From Panagrolaimus kolymaensis (taxonomy: Eukaryota > Nematoda > Chromadorea > Rhabditida > Panagrolaimidae), in contig JAJQJQ010000039.1 in assembly GCA_028622995.1 (NCBI GenBank), positions 248,001-312,000 on the forward strand: a DNA stretch of 64,000 bases, read 5' to 3'. The translations under genes and the position numbers were made by a program. Positions 48,518 to 62,500 of this stretch are shown one piece after another. The notes under the pieces were generated by a model that was given only the letters and a program-made list of their open reading frames with translations, had not been told where the DNA came from and searched no databases. Positions within the stretch are counted from its first letter, which is position 1, and each line of letters starts with the position of its first letter.

Positions 48518-51500
48518 TCATATGTCCAATTCAAGCCCTAATTCAAAACGAGTTTCATTAATGTTTTGACTCATGGCTTGTTGCTTGATGCAACAGTAAA
48601 AATATAATTTTAGGTTGAAGGTCATAAATGGTATGCGATTCAAAATCCCTTTGGGAATAATTTTGAAATAATTAATAAAAAATATTTGGCTTAAAATATT
48701 CATATGTCCAATTCAAGCCCTAATTCAAAACGAGTTTCATTAATGTTTTGACTCATGGCTTGTTGCTTGATGCAACAGTAAAAATATAATTTTTGGTTTA
48801 AGGTCATAAATGGTATGCGATTCAAAATCCCCTTGGGAATAATTATGAAATAATTAATAAAAAATATTTGGCTTAAAATATTCATATGTCCAATTCAAGC
48901 CCTAATTCAAAACGAGTTTCATTAATGTTTTGACTCATGGCTTGTTGCTTGATGCAACAGTAAAAATATAATTTTAGGTTGAAGGTCATAAATGGTATGC
49001 GATTCAAAATCCCTTTGGGAATAATTTTGAAATAATTAATAAAAAATATTTGGCTTAAAATATTCATATGTCCAATTCAAGCCCTAATTCAAAACGAGTT
49101 TCATTAATGTTTTGACTCATGGCTTGTTGCTTGATGCAACAGTAAAAATATAATTTTAGGTTGAAGGTCATAAATGGTATGCGATTCAAAATCCCTTTGG
49201 GAATAATTTTGAAATAATTAATAAAAAATATTTGGCTTAAAATATTCATATGTCCAATTCAAGCCCTAATTCAAAACGAGTTTCATTAATGTTTTGACTC
49301 ATGGCTTGTTGCTTGATGCAACAGTAAAAATATAATTTTTGGTTGAAGGTCATAAATGGTATGCGATTCAAAATCCCTTTGGGAATAATTTTGAAATAAT
49401 TAATAAATAATATTTAGAACAAAATATTCATATGTCCAATTCAAGCCCTAATTCAAAACGAGTTTCATTAATGTTTTGACTCATGGCTTGTTGCTTGATG
49501 CAACAGTAAAAATATAATTTTTGGTTGAAGGTCATAAATGGTATGCGATTCAAAATCCCTTTGGGAATAATTTTGAAATAATTAATAAAAAATATTTGGC
49601 TTAAAATATTCATATGTCCAATTCAAGCCCTAATTCAAAACGAGTTTCATTAATGTTTTGACTCATGGCTTGTTGCTTGATGCAACAGTAAAAATATAAT
49701 TTTTGGTTGAAGGTCATAAATGGTATGCGATTCAAAATCCCTTTGGGAATAATTTTGAAATAATTAATAAAAAATATTTGGCTTAAAATATTCATATGTC
49801 CAATTCAAGCACTATTTCAAAACGAGTTTCATTAATGTTTTGACTCATGGCTTGTTGCTTGATGCAACAGTAAAAATATAATTTTAGGTTGAAGGTCATA
49901 AATGGTATGCGATTCAAAATCCCTTTGGGAATAATTTTGAAATAATTAATAAAAAATATTTGGCTTAAAATATTCATATGTCCAATTCAAGCACTATTTC
50001 AAAACGAGTTTCATTAATGTTTTGACTCATGGCTTGTTGCTTGATGCAACAGTAAAAATATAATTTTTGGTTGAAGGTCATAAATGGTATGCGATTCAAA
50101 ATCCCTTTGGGAATAATTTTGAAATAATTAATAAAAAATATTTGGCTTAAAATATTCATATGTCCAATTCAAGCACTATTTCAAAACGAGTTTCATTAAT
50201 GTTTTGACTCATGGCTTGTTGCTTGATGCAACAGTAAAAATATAATTTTTGGTTGAAGGTCATAAATGGTATGCGATTCAAAATCCCCTTGGGAATAATT
50301 ATGAAATAATTAATAAAAAATATTCATATGTCCAATTCAAGCCCTAATTCAAAACGAGTTTCACACTTATGTCTTTCATCAAAGCTTGCTTGATGCAACA
50401 GTAAAAATATAATTTTTGGTTGAAGGTCATAAATGGTATGCGATTCAAAATCCCCTTGGGAATAAATATGAAATAATTAATAAAAAATATTTGGCTTAAA
50501 ATATTCATATGTCCAATTCAAGCCCTAATTCAAAACGAGTTTCACACTTATGTCTTTCATCAAAGCTTGCTTGATGCAACAGTAAAAATATAATTTTTGG
50601 TTGAAGGTCATAAATGGTATGCGATTCAAAATCCCCTTGGGAATAAATATGAAATAATTAATAAAAAATATTTGGCTTAAAATATTCATATGTCCAATTC
50701 AAGCCCTAATTCAAAACGAGTTTCATTAATGTTTTGACTCATGGCTTGTTGCTTGATGCAACAGTAAAAATATAATTTTTGGTTGAAGGTCATAAATGGT
50801 ATGCGATTCAAAATCCCTTTGGGAATAATTTTGAAATAATTAATAAAAAATATTTGGCTTAAAATATTCATATGTCCAATTCAAGCCCTAATTCAAAACG
50901 AGTTTCATTAATGTTTTGACTCATGGCTTGTTGCTTGATGCAACAGTAAAAATATAATTTTTGGTTGAAGGTCATAAATGGTATGCGATTCAAAATCCCC
51001 TTGGGAATAAATATGAAATAATTAATAAAAAATATTTGGCTTAAAATATTCATATGTCCAATTCAAGCCCTAATTCAAAACGAGTTTCATTAATGTTTTG
51101 ACTCATGGCTTGTTGCTTGATGCAACAGTAAAAATATAATTTTTGGTTGAAGGTCATAAATGGTATGCGATTCAAAATCCCCTTGGGAATAAATATGAAA
51201 TAATTAATAAAAAATATTTGGCTTAAAATATTCATATGTCCAATTCAAGCCCTAATTCAAAACGAGTTTCATTAATGTTTTGACTCATGGCTTGTTGCTT
51301 GATGCAACAGTAAAAATATAATTTTTGGTTGAAGGTCATAAATGGTATGCGATTCAAAATCCCCTTGGGAATAAATATGAAATAATTAATAAAAAATATT
51401 TGGCTTAAAATATTCATATGTCCAATTCAAGCCCTAATTCAAAACGAGTTTCATTAATGTTTTGACTCATGGCTTGTTGCTTGATGCAACAGTAAAAATA

Positions 51501-54500
51501 TAATTTTTGGTTGAAGGTCATAAATGGTATGCGATTCAAAATCCCTTTGGGAATAATTTTGAAATAATTAATAAAAAATATTTGGCTTAAAATATTCATA
51601 TGTCCAATTCAAGCCCTAATTCAAAACGAGTTTCATTAATGTTTTGACTCATGGCTTGTTGCTTGATGCAACAGTAAAAATATAATTTTTGGTTGAAGGT
51701 CATAAATGGTATGCGATTCAAAATCCCCTTGGGAATAAATATGAAATAATTAATAAAAAATATTTGGCTTAAAATATTCATATGTCCAATTCAAGCCCTA
51801 ATTCAAAACGAGTTTCATTAATGTTTTGACTCATGGCTTGTTGCTTGATGCAACAGTAAAAATATAATTTTTGGTTGAAGGTCATAAATGGTATGCGATT
51901 CAAAATCCCCTTGGGAATAAATATGAAATAATTAATAAAAAATATTTGGCTTAAAATATTCATATGTCCAATTCAAGCCCTAATTCAAAACGAGTTTCAT
52001 TAATGTTTTGACTCATGGCTTGTTGCTTGATGCAACAGTAAAAATATAATTTTTGGTTGAAGGTCATAAATGGTATGCGATTCAAAATCCCCTTGGGAAT
52101 AAATATGAAATAATTAATAAAAAATATTTGGCTTAAAATATTCATATGTCCAATTCAAGCCCTAATTCAAAACGAGTTTCATTAATGTTTTGACTCATGG
52201 CTTGTTGCTTGATGCAACAGTAAAAATATAATTTTTGGTTGAAGGTCATAAATGGTATGCGATTCAAAATCCCTTTGGGAATAATTTTGAAATAATTAAT
52301 AAAAAATATTTGGCTTAAAATATTCATATGTCCAATTCAAGCCCTAATTCAAAACGAGTTTCACACTTATGTCTTTCATCAAAGCTTGCTTGATGCAACA
52401 GTAAAAATATAATTTTTGGTTGAAGGTCATAAATGGTATGCGATTCAAAATCCCCTTGGGAATAAATATGAAATAATTAATAAAAAATATTTGGCTTAAA
52501 ATATTCATATGTCCAATTCAAGCCCTAATTCAAAACGAGTTTCATTAATGTTTTGACTCATGGCTTGTTGCTTGATGCAACAGTAAAAATATAATTTTTG
52601 GTTGAAGGTCATAAATGGTATGCGATTCAAAATCCCTTTGGGAATAATTTTGAAATAATTAATAAAAAATATTTGGCTTAAAATATTCATATGTCCAATT
52701 CAAGCCCTAATTCAAAACGAGTTTCATTAATGTTTTGACTCATGGCTTGTTGCTTGATGCAACAGTAAAAATATAATTTTTGGTTGAAGGTCATAAATGG
52801 TATGCGATTCAAAATCCCTTTGGGAATAATTTTGAAATAATTAATAAAAAATATTTGGCTTAAAATATTCATATGTCCAATTCAAGCCCTAATTCAAAAC
52901 GAGTTTCATTAATGTTTTGACTCATGGCTTGTTGCTTGATGCAACAGTAAAAATATAATTTTTGGTTGAAGGTCATAAATGGTATGCGATTCAAAATCCC
53001 TTTGGGAATAATTTTGAAATAATTAATAAAAAATATTTGGCTTAAAATATTCATATGTCCAATTCAAGCCCTAATTCAAAACGAGTTTCATTAATGTTTT
53101 GACTCATGGCTTGTTGCTTGATGCAACAGTAAAAATATAATTTTTGGTTGAAGGTCATAAATGGTATGCGATTCAAAATCCCCTTGGGAATAAATATGAA
53201 ATAATTAATAAAAAATATTTGGCTTAAAATATTCATATGTCCAATTCAAGCCCTAATTCAAAACGAGTTTCATTAATGTTTTGACTCATGGCTTGTTGCT
53301 TGATGCAACAGTAAAAATATAATTTTTGGTTGAAGGTCATAAATGGTATGCGATTCAAAATCCCTTTGGGAATAATTTTGAAATAATTAATAAAAAATAT
53401 TTGGCTTAAAATATTCATATGTCCAATTCAAGCCCTAATTCAAAACGAGTTTCATTAATGTTTTGACTCATGGCTTGTTGCTTGATGCAACAGTAAAAAT
53501 ATAATTTTTGGTTGAAGGTCATAAATGGTATGCGATTCAAAATCCCCTTGGGAATAAATATGAAATAATTAATAAAAAATATTTGGCTTAAAATATTCAT
53601 ATGTCCAATTCAAGCCCTAATTCAAAACGAGTTTCATTAATGTTTTGACTCATGGCTTGTTGCTTGATGCAACAGTAAAAATATAATTTTTGGTTGAAGG
53701 TCATAAATGGTATGCGATTCAAAATCCCCTTGGGAATAAATATGAAATAATTAATAAAAATTATTTGGCTTAAAATATTCATATGTCCAATTCAAGCCCT
53801 AATTCAAAACGAGTTTCATTAATGTTTTGACTCATGGCTTGTTGCTTGATGCAACAGTAAAAATATAATTTTTGGTTGAAGGTCATAAATGGTATGCGAT
53901 TCAAAATCCCTTTGGGAATAATTTTGAAATAATTAATAAAAAATATTTGGCTTAAAATATTATTATGTCCAATTCAAGCCCTAATTCAAAACGAGTTTCA
54001 TTAATGTTTTGACTCATGGCTTGTTGCTTGATGCAACAGTAAAAATATAATTTTTGGTTGAAGGTCATAAATGGTATGCGATTCAAAATCCCCTTGGGAA
54101 TAAATATGAAATAATTAATAAAAAATATTTGGCTTAAAATATTCATATGTCCAATTCAAGCCCTAATTCAAAACGAGTTTCACACTTATGTCTTTCATCA
54201 AAGCTTGCTTGATGCAACAGTAAAAATATAATTTTTGGTTGAAGGTCATAAATGGTATGCGATTCAAAATCCCCTTGGGAATAAATATGAAATAATTAAT
54301 AAAAAATATTTGGCTTAAAATATTCATATGTCCAATTCAAGCCCTAATTCAAAACGAGTTTCATTAATGTTTTGACTCATGGCTTGTTGCTTGATGCAAC
54401 AGTAAAAATATAATTTTTGGTTGAAGGTCATAAATGGTATGCGATTCAAAATCCCCTTGGGAATAAATATGAAATAATTAATAAAAAATATTTGGCTTAA

Positions 54501-57500
54501 AATATTCATATGTCCAATTCAAGCCCTAATTCAAAACGAGTTTCATTAATGTTTTGACTCATGGCTTGTTGCTTGATGCAACAGTAAAAATATAATTTTT
54601 GGTTGAAGGTCATAAATGGTATGCGATTCAAAATCCCTTTGGGAATAATTTTGAAATAATTAATAAAAAATATTTGGCTTAAAATATTCATATGTCCAAT
54701 TCAAGCCCTAATTCAAAACGAGTTTCATTAATGTTTTGACTCATGGCTTGTTGCTTGATGCAACAGTAAAAATATAATTTTTGGTTGAAGGTCATAAATG
54801 GTATGCGATTCAAAATCCCTTTGGGAATAATTTTGAAATAATTAATAAAAAATATTTGGCTTAAAATATTCATATGTCCAATTCAAGCCCTAATTCAAAA
54901 CGAGTTTCATTAATGTTTTGACTCATGGCTTGTTGCTTGATGCAACAGTAAAAATATAATTTTTGGTTGAAGGTCATAAATGGTATGCGATTCAAAATCC
55001 CTTTGGGAATAATTTTGAAATAATTAATAAAAAATATTTGGCTTAAAATATTCATATGTCCAATTCAAGCCCTAATTCAAAACGAGTTTCATTAATGTTT
55101 TGACTCATGGCTTGTTGCTTGATGCAACAGTAAAAATATAATTTTTGGTTGAAGGTCATAAATGGTATGCGATTCAAAATCCCTTTGGGAATAATTTTGA
55201 AATAATTAATAAAAAATATTTGGCTTAAAATATTCATATGTCCAATTCAAGCCCTAATTCAAAACGAGTTTCATTAATGTTTTGACTCATGGCTTGTTGC
55301 TTGATGCAACAGTAAAAATATAATTTTTGGTTGAAGGTCATAAATGGTATGCGATTCAAAATCCCTTTGGGAATAATTTTGAAATAATTAATAAAAAATA
55401 TTTGGCTTAAAATATTCATATGTCCAATTCAAGCCCTAATTCAAAACGAGTTTCATTAATGTTTTGACTCATGGCTTGTTGCTTGATGCAACAGTAAAAA
55501 TATAATTTTTGGTTGAAGGTCATAAATGGTATGCGATTCAAAATCCCCTTGGGAATAAATATGAAATAATTAATAAAAAATATTTGGCTTAAAATATTCA
55601 TATGTCCAATTCAAGCCCTAATTCAAAACGAGTTTCATTAATGTTTTGACTCATGGCTTGTTGCTTGATGCAACAGTAAAAATATAATTTTTGGTTGAAG
55701 GTCATAAATGGTATGCGATTCAAAATCCCTTTGGGAATAATTTTGAAATAATTAATAAAAAATATTTGGCTTAAAATATTCATATGTCCAATTCAAGCCC
55801 TAATTCAAAACGAGTTTCATTAATGTTTTGACTCATGGCTTGTTGCTTGATGCAACAGTAAAAATATAATTTTTGGTTGAAGGTCATAAATGGTATGCGA
55901 TTCAAAATCCCCTTGGGAATAAATATGAAATAATTAATAAAAAATATTTGGCTTAAAATATTCATATGTCCAATTCAAGCCCTAATTCAAAACGAGTTTC
56001 ATTAATGTTTTGACTCATGGCTTGTTGCTTGATGCAACAGTAAAAATATAATTTTTGGTTGAAGGTCATAAATGGTATGCGATTCAAAATCCCTTTGGGA
56101 ATAATTTTGAAATAATTAATAAAAAATATTTGGCTTAAAATATTCATATGTCCAATTCAAGCCCTAATTCAAAACGAGTTTCATTAATGTTTTGACTCAT
56201 GGCTTGTTGCTTGATGCAACAGTAAAAATATAATTTTTGGTTGAAGGTCATAAATGGTATGCGATTCAAAATCCCCTTGGGAATAAATATGAAATAATTA
56301 ATAAAAAATATTTGGCTTAAAATATTCATATGTCCAATTCAAGCCCTAATTCAAAACGAGTTTCATTAATGTTTTGACTCATGGCTTGTTGCTTGATGCA
56401 ACAGTAAAAATATAATTTTTGGTTGAAGGTCATAAATGGTATGCGATTCAAAATCCCTTTGGGAATAATTTTGAAATAATTAATAAAAAATATTTGGCTT
56501 AAAATATTCATATGTCCAATTCAAGCCCTAATTCAAAACGAGTTTCATTAATGTTTTGACTCATGGCTTGTTGCTTGATGCAACAGTAAAAATATAATTT
56601 TTGGTTGAAGGTCATAAATGGTATGCGATTCAAAATCCCTTTGGGAATAATTTTGAAATAATTAATAAAAAATATTTGGCTTAAAATATTCATATGTCCA
56701 ATTCAAGCCCTAATTCAAAACGAGTTTCACACTTATGTCTTTCATCAAAGCTTGCTTGATGCAACAGTAAAAATATAATTTTTGGTTGAAGGTCATAAAT
56801 GGTATGCGATTCAAAATCCCCTTGGGAATAAATATGAAATAATTAATAAAAAATATTTGGCTTAAAATATTCATATGTCCAATTCAAGCCCTAATTCAAA
56901 ACGAGTTTCATTAATGTTTTGACTCATGGCTTGTTGCTTGATGCAACAGTAAAAATATAATTTTTGGTTGAAGGTCATAAATGGTATGCGATTCAAAATC
57001 CCCTTGGGAATAAATATGAAATAATTAATAAAAAATATTTGGCTTAAAATATTCATATGTCCAATTCAAGCCCTAATTCAAAACGAGTTTCATTAATGTT
57101 TTGACTCATGGCTTGTTGCTTGATGCAACAGTAAAAATATAATTTTTGGTTGAAGGTCATAAATGGTATGCGATTCAAAATCCCTTTGGGAATAATTTTG
57201 AAATAATTAATAAAAAATATTTGGCTTAAAATATTCATATGTCCAATTCAAGCCCTAATTCAAAACGAGTTTCATTAATGTTTTGACTCATGGCTTGTTG
57301 CTTGATGCAACAGTAAAAATATAATTTTTGGTTGAAGGTCATAAATGGTATGCGATTCAAAATCCCTTTGGGAATAATTTTGAAATAATTAATAAAAAAT
57401 ATTTGGCTTAAAATATTCATATGTCCAATTCAAGCCCTAATTCAAAACGAGTTTCATTAATGTTTTGACTCATGGCTTGTTGCTTGATGCAACAGTAAAA

Positions 57501-59599
57501 ATATAATTTTTGGTTGAAGGTCATAAATGGTATGCGATTCAAAATCCCCTTGGGAATAAATATGAAATAATTAATAAAAAATATTTGGCTTAAAATATTC
57601 ATATGTCCAATTCAAGCCCTAATTCAAAACGAGTTTCATTAATGTTTTGACTCATGGCTTGTTGCTTGATGCAACAGTAAAAATATAATTTTTGGTTGAA
57701 GGTCATAAATGGTATGCGATTCAAAATCCCCTTGGGAATAAATATGAAATAATTAATAAAAAATATTTGGCTTAAAATATTCATATGTCCAATTCAAGCC
57801 CTAATTCAAAACGAGTTTCATTAATGTTTTGACTCATGGCTTGTTGCTTGATGCAACAGTAAAAATATAATTTTTGGTTGAAGGTCATAAATGGTATGCG
57901 ATTCAAAATCCCCTTGGGAATAAATATGAAATAATTAATAAAAAATATTTGGCTTAAAATATTCATATGTCCAATTCAAGCCCTAATTCAAAACGAGTTT
58001 CATTAATGTTTTGACTCATGGCTTGTTGCTTGATGCAACAGTAAAAATATAATTTTTGGTTGAAGGTCATAAATGGTATGCGATTCAAAATCCCCTTGGG
58101 AATAAATATGAAATAATTAATAAAAAATATTTGGCTTAAAATATTCATATGTCCAATTCAAGCCCTAATTCAAAACGAGTTTCATTAATGTTTTGACTCA
58201 TGGCTTGTTGCTTGATGCAACAGTAAAAATATAATTTTTGGTTGAAGGTCATAAATGGTATGCGATTCAAAATCCCCTTGGGAATAAATATGAAATAATT
58301 AATAAAAAATATTTGGCTTAAAATATTCATATGTCCAATTCAAGCCCTAATTCAAAACGAGTTTCATTAATGTTTTGACTCATGGCTTGTTGCTTGATGC
58401 AACAGTAAAAATATAATTTTTGGTTGAAGGTCATAAATGGTATGCGATTCAAAATCCCTTTGGGAATAATTTTGAAATAATTAATAAAAAATATTTGGCT
58501 TAAAATATTCATATGTCCAATTCAAGCCCTAATTCAAAACGAGTTTCATTAATGTTTTGACTCATGGCTTGTTGCTTGATGCAACAGTAAAAATATAATT
58601 TTTGGTTGAAGGTCATAAATGGTATGCGATTCAAAATCCCCTTGGGAATAAATATGAAATAATTAATAAAAAATATTTGGCTTAAAATATTCATATGTCC
58701 AATTCAAGCCCTAATTGAAAACGAGTTTCACACTTATGTCTTTCATCAAAGCTTGCTTGATGCAACAGTAAAAATATAATTTTTGGTTGAAGGTCATAAA
58801 TGGTATGCGATTCAAAATCCCTTTGGGAATAATTTTGAAATAATTAATAAAAAATATTTGGCTTAAAATATTCATATGTCCAATTCAAGCCCTAATTCAA
58901 AACGAGTTTCATTAATGTTTTGACTCATGGCTTGTTGCTTGATGCAACAGTAAAAATATAATTTTTGGTTGAAGGTCATAAATGGTATGCGATTCAAAAT
59001 CCCTTTGGGAATAATTTTGAAATAATTAATAAAAAATATTTGGCTTAAAATATTCATATGTCCAATTCAAGCCCTAATTCAAAACGAGTTTCATTAATGT
59101 TTTGACTCATGGCTTGTTGCTTGATGCAACAGTAAAAATATAATTTTTGGTTGAAGGTCATAAATGGTATGCGATTCAAAATCCCCTTGGGAATAAATAT
59201 GAAATAATTAATAAAAAATATTTGGCTTAAAATATTCATATGTCCAATTCAAGCCCTAATTCAAAACGAGTTTCATTAATGTTTTGACTCATGGCTTGTT
59301 GCTTGATGCAACAGTAAAAATATAATTTTTGGTTGAAGGTCATAAATGGTATGCGATTCAAAATCCCTTTGGGAATAATTTTGAAATAATTAATAAAAAA
59401 TATTTGGCTTAAAATATTCATATGTCCAATTCAAGCCCTAATTCAAAACGAGTTTCATTAATGTTTTGACTCATGGCTTGTTGCTTGATGCAACAGTAAA
59501 AATATAATTTTTGGTTGAAGGTCATAAATGGTATGCGATTCAAAATCCCTTTGGGAATAATTTTGAAATAATTAATAAAAAATATTTAAAACAAAATAT
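48518..59599 (+). repeat. Satellite block 12: A-rich array, second version of block 5
   Basis: About 61 monomers, mainly type A. The left end repeats block 5 in order, including the rare 'ggtttaagg' (48795 versus 18321, offset 30,474). 'gcactatttc' monomers follow at 49808, 49990 and 50171, then a long mixture of standard and 'aaatatg' A monomers up to about 59200, with isolated B units near 50355, 50536, 52360, 54180, 56727 and 58729. The 'aaatatg' forms stand up to five in a row (57417-58330). No gene is present. Confidence 0.94.
50311..50330 (+). repeat. Short 167-bp B monomer (14-bp deletion), copy 3
   Basis: Third instance of the 'aataaaaaatattcatatg' junction, again after an 'aattatg' junction and before a B cassette. 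Confidence 0.85.
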
Positions 59600-62500
59600 T
59601 CATATGTCCAATTCAAGCCCTAATTCAAAACGAGTTTCATTAATGTTTTGACTCATGGCTTGTTGCTTGATGCAACAGTAAAAATATAATTTTAGGTTGA
59701 AGGTCATAAATGGTATGCGATTCAAAATCACTTTGGGAATAATTTTGATATAATTAATAAAAAATATTTGGCTTAAAATATTCATATGTCCAATTCAAGC
59801 CCTAATTCAAAACGAGTTTCATTAATGTTTTGACTCATGGCTTGTTGCTTGATGCAACAGTAAAAATATAATTTTAGGTTGAAGGTCATAAATGGTATGC
59901 GATTCAAAATCACTTTGGGAATAATTTTGAAATAATTAATAAAAAATATTTAAAACAAAATATTCATATGTCCAATTCAAGCCCTAATTCAAAACGAGTT
60001 TCATTAATGTTTTGACTCATGGCTTGTTGCTTGATGCAACAGTAAAAATATAATTTTAGGTTGAAGGTCATAAATGGTATGCGATTCAAAATCACTTTGG
60101 GAATAATTTTGATATAATTAATAAAAAATATTTGGCTTAAAATATTCATATGTCCAATTCAAGCCCTAATTCAAAACGAGTTTCATTAATGTTTTGACTC
60201 ATGGCTTGTTGCTTGATGCAACAGTAAAAATATAATTTTAGGTTGAAGGTCATAAATGGTATGCGATTCAAAATCACTTTGGGAATAATTTTGATATAAT
60301 TAATAAAAAATATTTGGCTTAAAATATTCATATGTCCAATTCAAGCCCTAATTCAAAACGAGTTTCATTAATGTTTTGACTCATGGCTTGTTGCTTGATG
60401 CAACAGTAAAAATATAATTTTTGGTTGAAGGTCATAAATGGTATGCGATTCAAAATCCCCTTGGGAATAATTTTGATAGAATTAATAAAAAATATTTGGC
60501 TTAAAATATTCATATGTCCAATTCAAGCCCTAATTCAAAACGAGTTTCATTAATGTTTTGACTCATGGCTTGTTGCTTGATGCAACAGTAAAAATATAAT
60601 TTTAGGTTGAAGGTCATAAATGGTATGCGATTCAAAATCACTTTGGGAATAATTTTGAAATAATTAATAAAAAATATTTAAAACAAAATATTCATATGTC
60701 CAATTCAAGCCCTAATTCAAAACGAGTTTCATTAATGTTTTGACTCATGGCTTGTTGCTTGATGCAACAGTAAAAATATAATTTTAGGTTGAAGGTCATA
60801 AATGGTATGCGATTCAAAATCCCCTTGGGAATAATTTTGATATAATTAATAAAAAATATTTGGCTTAAAATATTCATATGTCCAATTCAAGCCCTAATTC
60901 AAAACGAGTTTCATTAATGTTTTGACTCATGGCTTGTTGCTTGATGCAACAGTAAAAATATAATTTTAGGTTGAAGGTCATAAATGGTATGCGATTCAAA
61001 ATCACTTTGGGAATAATTTTGAAATAATTAATAAAAAATATTTAAAACAAAATATTCATATGTCCAATTCAAGCCCTAATTCAAAACGAGTTTCATTAAT
61101 GTTTTGACTCATGGCTTGTTGCTTGATGCAACAGTAAAAATATAATTTTAGGTTGAAGGTCATAAATGGTATGCGATTCAAAATCACTTTGGGAATAATT
61201 TTGAAATAATTAATAAAAAATATTTAAAACAAAATATTCATATGTCCAATTCAAGCCCTAATTCAAAACGAGTTTCATTAATGTTTTGACTCATGGCTTG
61301 TTGCTCGATGCAACAGTAAAAATATAATTTTAGGTTGAAGGTCATAAATGGTATGCGATTCAAAATCCCTTTGGGAATATTTTTGAAATAATTAATAAAA
61401 AATATTTAAAACAAAATATTCATATGTCCAATTCAAGCCCTAATTCAAAACGAGTTTCATTAATGTTTTGACTCATGGCTTGTTGCTCGATGCAACAGTA
61501 AAAATATAATTTTAGGTTGAAGGTCATAAATGGTATGCGATTCAAAATCACTTTGGGAATAATTTTGAAATAATTAATAAAAAATATTTAAAACAAAATA
61601 TTCATATGTCCAATTCAAGCCCTAATTCAAAACGAGTTTCATTAATGTTTTGACTCATGGCTTGTTGCTTGATGCAACAGTAAAAATATAATTTTAGGTT
61701 GAAGGTCATAAATGGTATGCGATTCAAAATCCCCTTGGGAATAATTTTGATATAATTAATAAAAAATATTTGGCTTAAAATATTCATATGTCCAATTCAA
61801 GCCCTAATTCAAAACGAGTTTCATTAATGTTTTGACTCATGGCTTGTTGCTTGATGCAACAGTAAAAATATAATTTTAGGTTGAAGGTCATAAATGGTAT
61901 GCGATTCAAAATCACTTTGGGAATAATTTTGAAATAATTAATAAAAAATATTTAAAACAAAATATTCATATGTCCAATTCAAGCCCTAATTCAAAACGAG
62001 TTTCATTAATGTTTTGACTCATGGCTTGTTGCTTGATGCAACAGTAAAAATATAATTTTAGGTTGAAGGTCATAAATGGTATGCGATTCAAAATCACTTT
62101 GGGAATAATTTTGAAATAATTAATAAAAAATATTTAAAACAAAATATTCATATGTCCAATTCAAGCCCTAATTCAAAACGAGTTTCATTAATGTTTTGAC
62201 TCATGGCTTGTTGCTCGATGCAACAGTAAAAATATAATTTTAGGTTGAAGGTCATAAATGGTATGCGATTCAAAATCCCTTTGGGAATATTTTTGAAATA
62301 ATTAATAAAAAATATTTAAAACAAAATATTCATATGTCCAATTCAAGCCCTAATTCAAAACGAGTTTCATTAATGTTTTGACTCATGGCTTGTTGCTCGA
62401 TGCAACAGTAAAAATATAATTTTAGGTTGAAGGTCATAAATGGTATGCGATTCAAAATCCCTTTGGGAATAATTTTGAAATAATTAATAAAAAATATTTA

